A stretch of 64,000 nt of DNA from Atriophallophorus winterbourni (Eukaryota; Platyhelminthes; Trematoda; Plagiorchiida; Microphallidae), in assembly GCA_013407085.1 (NCBI GenBank), contig JACCGJ010013279.1:1-64000 (forward strand), read 5' to 3'. The notes beneath the pieces were generated by a model. It did not search any database. It was given only the letters and a program-made list of their open reading frames with translations, and had not been told where the DNA came from. Made by a program: the position numbers and the translations under genes. Of this stretch, positions 55,582-64,000 are shown piece by piece. Each line of letters opens with the position of its first letter. The first letter of the stretch is position 1.

Positions 55582-55876
55582 ATCATCATGAAGCACAAGA
55601 CTGGAGCCAGACAAAGTGCCAAGCAACATGAAGCGGGTATGGTATGGTATGAAAGCACAAGCCTGATCCAGGCAAAGTGCCACAGCCCGAGACTGCATGT
55701 GGGCTAAGATACTGTCAGGTTGACCAGGCCTACACAGATATGAGAATGCAAAAAGAACAGGAAATGGTAGTGAGACTCCAGCCTGTTTCAGCATGCAGCT
55801 CACTACCTCTGGTCAATCAATCTAGCACGGTGTTAGCCGCACAGTAAAAAGTACTGCACGATTGCACATCCGTGCA
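55582..55876 (-). repeat. CATA-tailed SINE, near full length, plus a short second fragment
   Basis: Fragment 'gaagcacaagactggagcca' at 55590-55609, then a copy from 55643 ('tatgaaagcacaagcctgat') to 'gattgcacatccgtgcag'. The two lie in the same direction, as if one had inserted in the tail of the other. Confidence 0.85.
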
Positions 55877-56289
55877 GAAGCAGGAAGAGCAGATAAGCAA
55901 GCGAGTAAACAAGCAGGCAATCGGAATAGATAAAATCAAATGCGCAAAACCAGTATGTTTTTGTAGTTACACTCCGTGCGATTTTGTGATTTTTTGTTTT
56001 TCATTATAGCATTTGCACTCCGAAAGCAGTGTAAAACGCATCAAATGTAATGCGAATAGTATTTAATGGGTTTACATGTGATTATAAAAATATTGTCAAA
56101 CTTCGCGAGATGTCAAATCAAAGAATAAAGTCAGATTAAATCCCACATTGTAAAATAGGCTACAGTTGAGTAAACGGGGAACTGGCGTAACTATTTGATT
56201 TTAAATCCACTTTCAAATATAGTGCACACAACTGACCCGGTTTTAAAATATATAATCATAGAGTGATGTCGGGTCAAGCGCTCAGGACG
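55877..56289. other. Unassigned spacer
   Basis: Nothing recognised. Confidence 0.4.
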
Positions 56290-56525
56290 TTTATGTATGC
56301 ATGTATGAAACCACAAGCCTGATATAGTCAAACTACCGCACAGATAGACTGCATGTAGGCCAAGATACTATCAGGTCGCCCAGGCCAATGCAGATAAATG
56401 AAAAAAGACATGACAGAGACTTCAAGGTGTTTCCGCATGCAAATAACTTTCAGTGGTAAACCGATTTAGCTCGATGTTAGCTGTACAACATAGGAGTACT
56501 GCAAGAAAAGCACATTCGTGCATAA
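56290..56525 (-). repeat. CATA-tailed SINE, diverged full-length copy
   Basis: From 'tatgaaaccacaagcctgat' to 'gcacattcgtgcat'. Confidence 0.78.
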
Positions 56526-56605
56526 ACGGCCAACGGTTTTATTTTTGCACCGTGTAGTATGCTTTTAAGTATTCAATTTGTGCTTACTCTTCTATAGAAT
56601 TTTTG

Positions 56606-56915
56606 TTCTGTACCGCTAACACCATGCTAAATTCGTTTAGCAACGGTAGTGTGTTGCATGTGAATACATGCTGGATGTGCAATCGTGCGGTACTTCTGTG
56701 CTGTGCGCTAACACCGTGCGAAATTGATTGGCCACGGATCGTGAGCTGCATGCTGCAACACGCTGGAATCTCACTACCATCTTTATTCTCTATTTCTCAT
56801 ATCTGTCTAGGCCTGGGCAACCTGACAGTAATATCGCCCACGTGCAGTGTCTGACTGTGCGGCACTTTGCCTGGATCAGGCTTGTGCTTTCATTCATTCA
56901 TTCATTCAAACGGCC
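56606..56915 (+). repeat. CATA-tailed SINE, full-length copy behind a 5' fragment
   Basis: A 68-bp 5' fragment (56606-56673) precedes a complete copy (56674-56915) whose tail has changed from CATA to CATT units. Confidence 0.85.
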
Positions 56916-57440
56916 AACGTTCATAAACGACCAAGTTCTGCTTAAATCCTCACATGCACAAGCAATAAACCATCGTATTAACTTTAATTTAATATTGGCT
57001 CCAAAGTTGAACGTTGTTTTCCGCCTTATCCCTATTTAAGGTCTCGCTGGACCACATCTTGTCTCCATATGATGAGGGCAAACACACAGAACCCGGTAAT
57101 AGTGTTTATGTGGGAGAATTCAAGCAAAACACTATATCGGCTGCAAGCTATTAGTACATACAGAAATTGAACGGACGGACGTTATTCCGTGCTGTTCCCT
57201 ACACATATGCAAAGCATAGTATTTGCGCACATCCATGTCGAAGTTACGACTGGCTTCGTTCGGGTTGAACTATTATCGCCAGGGCAATAACTTATAGATT
57301 AAAACGTTGTTTGCACTTTACCATCGGAAAATGACGCATATCCCTGTTGTACTCCACCTAGTGTGACCTCAAGCCCACATATATTCAAAGGATTATGTTA
57401 TGGGATAAAAATTACAAATAAAACAAAAACAGCGAACACA
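56916..57440. other. Unassigned spacer
   Basis: Nothing recognised. Confidence 0.4.
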
Positions 57441-58092
57441 AAAATCTCTTTTTACTATGCCTGCGAAAACCGAGAGATCTACGGAAAATATTTTGGCTAG
57501 GAAGACCACAAAATACGAATATAAAATGGAACGCGCGAACAATGTCCAACGCAAGCAATGTGATGCAAGTTACAGTCGAGATGAGTGAATGCAAACTAGC
57601 AATGTTTGGTGTTTCCGAATGCATATGGAAAAGCGCGGTTCAGAGGATGCTAGATCTAGAAGAGATTATTCTTTTTAGGGACACGAAGACACACTTAAAG
57701 GTTGTTGTACTACTGTTTATAGCAGCCATGGGAGCATTAACTAGACCGAAAGCATACGGTCCTTTGATTACCACAGTATTATCGAGAAATGAAAAACCAA
57801 GATGAAAGTAGATGGTGAAGACAGCGCTAACGAGATCCCTACAACAGAATCGTCCAGAATATCTCATTCTCCTGGTAAAAGATTCTGATGCATAAGCAGA
57901 ACACGATAACCGAGAGTATTAACGGGTTATGGGACAACTTGACATTAGATTAATGAATGACAATGGAGAAAGGCTCGTCAGTGTACTTCTGTCAAATGTT
58001 ATTCAGTGGAAGGACGTTTCCGTAACCGGTGAGTGCAACATGCCATTGGGATTTTGCTGTACCTCACCACAGAATCAAATCGATCATAAGGT
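57440..58092 (+). pseudogene. RTE-like endonuclease fragment
   Basis: The plus strand at 57542-57805 reads VTVEMSECKLAMFGVSECIW, then LEEIILFRD and VALLFIAAMGAL-like text followed by KAYGPLITTVLS. This is the order of the RTE apurinic endonuclease (EMRRYGLEVLGISE-W; GVALLLS; PLGPRIITARF). Further on, NDNGERLVSVLLSNVIQWKD and NQIDHK at about 57950-58090 match the NENGERL...NQIDH part. The HTWYSPD-like block is mutated. It ends where a SINE begins. Confidence 0.72.
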
Positions 58093-58093
58093 A

Positions 58094-58298
58094 TGTGTGC
58101 ATGTATGAAAGCACCAGCATGATCCAGGAGAAGTGCATAATCAGAGACTGTACGTGGACAAAGATATTGTCAGGTTGCCCAGGCCTAGACAGATATGAGA
58201 AAAATAGAAATGGTAGTGAGACTACCGATGGCCAATCAATTTCGCACGGTGTTAGCCGCACAGCACAGAAGTACTGCACGATTGCACATCCGTGCACA
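58094..58298 (-). repeat. CATA-tailed SINE with internal deletion
   Basis: From 'gtatgaaagcaccagcatga' to 'gattgcacatccgtgcac'. About 30 bp around 'gactccagcctgtttcagca' are missing. Confidence 0.83.
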
Positions 58299-58490
58299 AG
58301 TATGTATGTATGAAATCACAAGCCTGATCCGGGCAAAGTGCCGCACAGTGAGAGACTGCACGTGGGCTAAGATACTGTCAGGTTGCCCAGACCTAGACAG
58401 ATAAGGGGAAGGAAAATAGCAATAGCAGTGAGACTCCAGCGTGTACTCGCATGTAGCTCATTACCGGTGGCAAATTAATTTAGCAATCAA
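58299..58490 (-). repeat. CATA-tailed SINE, directly adjoining the previous copy
   Basis: TATG-type tail at 58301-58312, then 'gaaatcacaagcctgatccg' to 'ttaccggtggcaaatt'. It belongs to the GAAATCACAAG variant. The two copies are head to tail. Confidence 0.85.
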
Positions 58491-58840
58491 AGCAACGAAG
58501 CACTTAAGCAGGAGCGATATAATACACAATTGCGAATATGTAGGTGTTACGCGAGAGTAACGAGATAAGCTATTATAATGCACCGAAACACCATTTAACA
58601 ACAATTCAACAAACGGTATTTGTACACTGTGACAGCGAAGACATAATATACTTTTAAAGTTGAAATGTTATGGGTGCACTTGAAAAAAAGCCATCATAAC
58701 CACCTGAAAAATAAATACAAACGGTGATTTAGAAAATACATAACTGCAACAGTCTAGTACTCTGCCGTGTTGGTGTAACTTAATCCCCTGTACTGCATCT
58801 TACCTTTGAAACCGGAGATGAGCACCGCCACCATCGATCC
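58491..58840. other. Unassigned spacer
   Basis: Nothing recognised. Confidence 0.4.
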
Positions 58841-59085
58841 ATCATGCACGGATGTGCAACGGTGCAGTATTTGTGTGTTGAGAAGCTAGCACCATGCTAA
58901 ATTAATTTTCCACCGCTACTAAACTGACATGCGGAAACACACTCGAGTCTCATTGCCAGTTCCATTTTTATTTTGCTTTCTTACATCTCTCTAGGTCTGC
59001 GGAACCAGACAGTATATTGGCCCATGTGTCGTCTTTAAATGTGCGGCACTGCCTGGATCATGCTTGTGATTTCATAAATCATGCA
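58841..59085 (+). repeat. CATA-tailed SINE, full-length, possible 8-bp target duplication
   Basis: ATCATGCA at 58841-58848 and 59078-59085 flanks a copy from 'cggatgtgcaacggtgcagt' to 'catgcttgtgatttcata'. Confidence 0.8.
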
Positions 59086-59208
59086 TACCGTCGATCATTG
59101 CTGCTTGGTAGGAATATGCATGCAAGCAGTTTAACGGGTAAAGTTTGCCAACGTGCCGCCGTAATCATCATTTTTCCGTATTTATTTTTGGCCAACGAAG
59201 AGTATTAA

Positions 59209-59429
59209 ACGCAACATGTGTTGTTGACCTCCTTCGGTCGCTATCGACCATGGATGTACATCACAATCGCGTGAATGTTCAAGTTTTGCAGCTTTTGGAA
59301 TGACTAAACAGTCCGATTCGGGAGGAACAATCTCTCCCGCAGCGCTGGCAATGAAAGTCAGAACACGGTTGTATTGCATTAGTTGCACGCCGGCTGCCTG
59401 ATCTGCATTCAGCAGCACGCAACATGTGT
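59209..59429 (-). mobile_element. 195-bp insertion with 13-bp target duplication and an open frame
   Basis: ACGCAACATGTGT stands at 59209-59221 and 59417-59429. The 195 bp between (59222-59416) are GC-richer than their flanks. On the minus strand they are open from end to end (AAGVQLMQYNRVLTFIASAA; PPESDCLVIPKAAKLEHSRD). There is no A tail. It could be a piece of a retrotransposon, a SINE, or a short retrocopy of an mRNA. I cannot decide. Confidence 0.7.
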
Positions 59430-59721
59430 AAATGTTTCAAAAAGCATTGTTTAAACATCCACTGCTTTTAGCGGAGCAATTTCGACAGCACCACCTGTTA
59501 AGACACGCCACTTTACCTCATGAAGTTGGTACATACTTAGATATATGTTCGAACTTTGATAGTGGTGCCTTATGATGTGCCAAGTACTGCGTGACTCGCA
59601 AATTCTTATAATGCTAGGTTTTAATATATGCTAGGAAAATCAGGTGTGCTTAATGGAATGTCAAAAAAACAGAAAAACTGGCTGTACCGAATTTTGACGT
59701 AATTAGATGAATGTAGGGAGT

Positions 59722-59796
59722 ATGCACGAAAGCACAAGCCTGATCCAGGCGAAGTGAAGCGCAGTCAGAGAGTGCACGTGGGTTAAGGTAGCCCAG
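59722..59796 (-). repeat. CATA-tailed SINE, truncated
   Basis: 'gaaagcacaagcctgatcca' to 'gtagcccaggca'. It ends where the RTE C-terminus begins. Confidence 0.78.
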
Positions 59797-60180
59797 GCAC
59801 TAGCAACGTTGAAGTGAAGCACCGTGTTCTAGGTGTGGACAGCCTGATGCTACGAAACCTAATCGACCGTTCCCGTCTCCGCTGGCTAGGGCATGTCTTG
59901 AGAATGAAGCCTGAGCGCCTAGCCTTCCGCGCGCTGCGTGTCGGTTGGCCCAGGCTGGCGGCGGTGTTCAGGTGGACAACCGCTGACCTGGAAGAAGGCC
60001 TTAAAACGCTTGACGTCGAGTTTAGCTCGGGTCGGACAAACGCGGCTTCCTGGGTGGGGTCCAAGGGATAGTGAGTGTCTGTGGCTTGACACGCTGTCGA
60101 CGATGGCTGAGAACCGGCAACAGTGGAGAGAGTGCATTCTATTTTGTGTTCCCCCCTCAAATTTGTGAAAAAAATCAAAA
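59797..60180 (+). pseudogene. RTE-like RT C-terminal end
   Basis: The plus strand reads VLGVDSLMLRNLIDRSRLRW and LGHVLRMKPERLAFRAL (59814-60071). After a frameshift near 59960-60000 come TWKKALKRLTSSLARVGQTR, LPGWGPRDSECLWLDTLS and MAENRQQWRECI, ending at 60168. This is the characteristic end of RTE-type proteins (RLRWLGHVLR...GWGPRD...W.ETL.DMA.NR.QWR). It is 5'-truncated with one frameshift. Confidence 0.82.
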
Positions 60181-60292
60181 AAATCAAAAAATCGACATGT
60201 GGAACAATGGACAAAAAAATTCCCCCTCATATTGTACCTTTTTTCTTTCTTTTTCTCGTGCATTGCCGGGTGGCACTTATTCATTTTTAAAT

Positions 60293-60311
60293 GATATATA
60301 TATATATATAT
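60293..60311. repeat. (AT)n microsatellite
   Basis: Short AT run. Confidence 0.9.
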
Positions 60312-61005
60312 GGCGTATTCAAAAACGAGCCGACTGGGACACGCTAGAAAACTTTAGGCTTTAGGGTTGAATTGGCGTTTGCTGGAGTGTTGAGGTTCCT
60401 GTTATTTGAAAATGCCAAAAATAGTGAGTGCTCGAAGGAATACACAATTTTTGAATTTGAGGCTAACTGTAACAACTGTGTTTTACTGTCCCATTGTACA
60501 CGTTTTAGCTACAGCGATAAAATTTTCACTGTCATGCGTTTTTCTCCCAACTTCGATGGACGATATTACAGTAGTCAATCTACTACATACCAATTCTATA
60601 AATCTCGGGTCCTGAATTAGTCCGCAGTCATTTACCTCACGCTGACTGAAAACCTGTCAGGGTACCAGGTCTATTTTTCACGCGCAGCACTTTACCGATG
60701 TTTCGAATTAACACGAATGCAGGTTTTCACCCGCGAATCATGTTTGTACTGCACAATGGCAGATACGTGCAAAGAAAACGATTAAGCAGTTACATCTGTG
60801 TGGGTAAAAAATCTACACTTCATATGATGTAGAACTTGTCCGGAATCTTTATTTTCTAGTGGTATCGGGTGATTTTGTTTTGCAGGTGGTTTTGAGTTGA
60901 ACACATAATATGGCGTTTCACATTTTAAATGCAGGAAAAGCTAGAATATCACAATTCAAACACACTAAGCAGCAAAAAGCCGTGGTTATCAATGTTTCGT
61001 AAACA
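60312..61005. other. Unassigned spacer
   Basis: Nothing recognised. Confidence 0.4.
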
Positions 61006-61110
61006 CTAGATAGTTATAATCCAAGAACAAAGCTCAACTAAAAACGTAAACCATTGCAGTATGCAACACAAACACACAAGAGAGGCGTATGTGAAATCGC
61101 ATCGACAAGT

Positions 61111-61245
61111 AGAGAATGTTGACATGCACACACCTTTTTCGACTTTCAGGAAGGTTAGAAATGCATCAAATATATTCCGACGTTGTACATCACCTCCCGC
61201 CTCCATTACAATGACCTCTACCGATTTCAACAACATTGTTTTCAA
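61111..61245 (-). CDS. Possible exon, unrecognised
   Basis: The minus strand reads MLLKSVEVIVMEAGGDVQRR and NIFDAFLTFLKVEK, then a donor-like AAAAAG|GTGTGC at about 61133. The text looks like a helical repeat protein and is not part of any repeat here. The upstream acceptor is unclear. It could be an upstream exon of the minus-strand gene(s) at 46.9-54.6 kb. Confidence 0.35.
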
Positions 61246-61249
61246 AGAA

Positions 61250-62580
61250 ATACTTTCGTATTGTTATTGACTACACAATGCTAGGTACTTTATGAGGAGC
61301 AGATCGATTTCTTTTGTATTTTTCAGAACTAACTAGCGACGTTTAAATAGTATACGGATAAAAAGCCACCAATCAGCACTGTCTACTGGCAAAGTTTGGC
61401 GCGTGTTTCGAAGGTTGTAATGTATTGCTAATTGTGATGAGATTCGTGTTACATTTTTCACTACCCAACGATGAGACGCTACCAAAATCGCACTGTAAAA
61501 GACATCAAGCCGGAAATGCTGATTTTGTTCTAGAACTTTTAATATTATATATTGTAGCGAACTGCATTCATTTTGTATCTTAGTTTTTTGTACATTAAAT
61601 TTTTGGCCTTGTATGTTTATTCCTTTTCCGGCCATGTACACTTCATTTGTATCAATGCTTGTAAAATACACTTTTTGGCGGTTAATACAATTTGGAACTC
61701 AGACTTTGTCTTCTTCCGCGATTGCGGAGTTTGCGTGGGTCGACGCGTGCCGGAAATGTGATTAACGGATCCTCCAACATTTTAGCGCTTTCTGCACCTT
61801 GAATTCCATCATCTCTTGGACTTTTCCTGTGCGGATTATTTTGCTATCGTTGGACTTCTCTAGATCTATATTTGGACATTTGCTCTTTTGGTCTTTTAGT
61901 GAGTTCTTTCCATTTTTGCCATTTTTGTGTGTAGTGCTTGACTATTTCTTTTTGGTCCACTACAATATCGATGAAAAATTTCATTTGATGTGTCTATTTT
62001 TACGACTCGCCTCGCAAAACATGTATAGGTAATCTAAAATTCAATCGTCACAAATTTTAGTGAATATAACTTGAAGTGAAATTTAATTATAACATTTGGT
62101 GATATTGTTCTTGAGATGTAATATTATACTTGTTTTAAGAGGAAAATGAACTTGATCACTCGACTGGTATGCATAAACATATGAAGCAATTTCATTTTAG
62201 TTGTCCATCGCAAGTAACGAAAAGTTTACCAGTAATGAATTTTTATTTTTGTTCAATGATCGATTTTTGGTGCGTCATCAATATCTACGTTTTTTATGAA
62301 AGCATGTGCTGAGTGTTAAATAGCGGTCTTGCACTAAGCGTCTTCTTGGGGTGTTTGCTTAGCTTCGTATGTCGTCAAGTGAAGTGACGAAGACAGCTTG
62401 TTATGACGCACGGTAGTGAAATCCGCAAGGAAGCTTTCGTGTTGATGTAGCTCTACTCGTTCACGCAACTTGATGGAATGCATTATCCTTTTCAGGTGTA
62501 GTCACCTAATCGCAGTTCGTTTGTCCTTACTCTACTATAGAATCCGTAGCTATTCAAGTCCTGCCACATCTTTTCTGAGT
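61250..62580. other. Unassigned, T-rich
   Basis: Open frames at 61333-61671 (-) and 61799-62032 (+) have no recognisable content. Confidence 0.35.
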
Positions 62581-62662
62581 TTACGTTTTCATGGTTGTAT
62601 GGTGGTTAAGCATTCGGTGCATGCTACTGGTGCATTGCTGTCTCTGATGATGATGATGATGT
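62581..62662 (+). repeat. GATGAT-tailed repeat
   Basis: 'gttgtatggtggttaagcat', 'gcatgctactggtgcattgc' and a (GATGAT)n tail match the reverse complement of 35832-35930. Confidence 0.65.
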
Positions 62663-63090
62663 AATGTTCTCGAAACTGAAATAAGTTGTTCGGCGAATGA
62701 TTATGGTCCATTATATTCAGTTAATTGCTTACTAATAATTTCCTACGTAAACCATCGTTTTCCCGAATAAAGTGAGTGGACTATGGTGTGACATCATTTG
62801 ATAAACTCGAAACTATAGCCTGTAGACTCGAGCTATAAATTCTCACGATGGTTGTATGTTTATAAAAAACATCACTTACACTATTCCTATTAATCTAATA
62901 AACTCCTATATCTTTTGGTAAACTGTGTTTGTCGTAAGATGGTTGTATAATAATATTATTGCATTGTTAAGATTAAGCTTCACAGTGTTGATACATAAAA
63001 CCATAGTTACAAAAGGACTTGGCCTTGCTGCAACGCGTATAACATCGCGCTACAAAACTCGTGAGGGGACAATACAACAGGCATAAGAGG
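62663..63090. other. Unassigned spacer
   Basis: Nothing recognised. Confidence 0.4.
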
Positions 63091-63099
63091 AGTGGATTT

Positions 63100-63545
63100 C
63101 AACTCTGAACCTGTTTGACTTATCCTACCGTCTTGCCAGAGGTGGCTTAATCCTGCTGTTCAACATTCTGCATACAATGGATCGTCCACTTGAACACCTG
63201 TTTCATCGGCAAGAAGCACGTGGTAGCAGATCGCAGGGCTATTCCACACTCTTGATCAATTTGTCGAAGGTTCTTCTTTGCTGTTCAAGTTTGTTTTATA
63301 TGGAACTCTCTGCCCCCACATATCATTTGTGCATCAAGCCTGAATATGTTCAAGGTTGAACTCGATATTCATATGTTGACCAAATCCAACCTCGCACCAG
63401 AATACACATACAGACTTTCAATATTGATAAAACGTTTGTTTTGTTTTTATGCATTCCCTATATTTTTAAACTATGGTTACTGTAAAGTATTTGCTTTTTG
63501 GTCTATTAAAACTCTGGATTACTTTAAATTAGTTTGCATTCTTCA
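63100..63545 (+). pseudogene. CR1-like family B 3' end, sense
   Basis: The plus strand reads NSLPPHIICASSLNMFKVEL and DIHMLTKSNLAPEYTYRLSI at about 63300-63425, nearly the same as the antisense copy at 31.5 kb. The shared 3' UTR with 'gtaaagtatttgctttttgg' follows. It is strongly 5'-truncated. Confidence 0.8.
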
Positions 63546-64000
63546 CACATCTTCTACTTTGCAGTTTTAGAGGTACTCGATTGAACTTAAATCAATTTTA
63601 ACCTCTTTGTGGTTTCGTGAGGTGAATAATTGTACTGATCGTATTAAATGAATGCATTAAAAATTCCATCAGGGCAACCAATATAGTTGCTTACAATTTG
63701 CTTATCAATCTCTCCCAATGGACAATAAGTAATAATATGCCATGTTCTGCTAAAGAAAAATAATGCTTAGACATATTTAACATTACATTGTTATATTTGT
63801 TGAACGATCTATTTTTCAATCAATAAGAACCGGATGAACAAAATGACTTTCATACGATTTTATTTTAGAAGTTTGTAAACCTATTGTAAAGAAATGGAGA
63901 GCGAAAATAAGAATAATTTGATGCGTAATTAACATTTTATTTAAAATTAATCGATTTTTTAATTCTCAATTATTTATAAATTAATCGAGTAGATGTCGGT
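63546..64000. other. Unassigned AT-rich end of window
   Basis: Nothing recognised. Confidence 0.4.

Noticed and set aside
59222..59416. Coding exon of a host gene
   Set aside because: The perfect 13-bp flanking duplication points to insertion rather than an exon, although the frame is open.
1..64000. CRISPR array, operons or bacterial features
   Set aside because: No regularly spaced repeats. Intron-like splice sites and metazoan retrotransposons show a eukaryotic genome.

Overview
The window looks like repeat-rich genomic DNA of a parasitic flatworm, most likely a digenean trematode; the genus cannot be fixed from sequence alone. The reasons are large gene-poor stretches, small exons with GTATGT-type donors, many decayed CR1/Jockey-like and RTE-like non-LTR retrotransposons, a Ty3/gypsy relic with the protease style known from fluke elements, and hammerhead ribozymes inside repeats.

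Left part (1-35,370): almost entirely transposon. It holds an antisense RTE-like fragment, antisense CR1-like family B copies, a pogo/Tigger-like DNA transposon (3489-5276) with clean TIRs and a TA target duplication, a Ty3/gypsy pol relic (7.4-8.6 kb), a sense element F (8.7-11.1 kb), then further CR1-like families in both orientations. From 17.9 to 32.8 kb three long elements and several fragments (A1, A2, C1, A3) lie head to tail, each starting at or near the 3' tail of the one before. The long copies carry a PHD-finger-like ORF1 followed by endonuclease and reverse transcriptase, all broken by stops and frameshifts.

Middle and right part (35.4-60 kb): long LINEs almost vanish. They are replaced by about 25 copies of a ~230-bp SINE-like repeat with a (CATA)n 3' tail and, at well-preserved loci, 13-14 bp target duplications, plus scattered RTE pieces. 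This part holds the host genes. One is an uninterrupted FIT/FITM2 homologue (45013-46032, +) with both catalytic His positions. Facing it tail to tail is the terminal exon of a large unrecognised gene on the minus strand (46982-49127) whose last residues resemble a SUMO-interacting motif. A 992-nt exon at 53596-54587 and other exon-like pieces may belong to that gene or a neighbour. A 20-N gap at 42137-42156 is followed by a noisy second copy of the sequence at 41357-41745, which suggests an assembly artefact.

Right end (60-64 kb): mostly nothing recognisable, with one exon-like piece (61.1 kb), a GATGAT-tailed repeat and a family-B LINE 3' end.

The least expected signals are two hammerhead-ribozyme folds (12684-12735, +; 52250-52287, -), with a decayed sibling of the second at 40461-40543. 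Next are conserved hairpins just before the tails of three unrelated retroposon families, one of them with a compensatory base-pair change.
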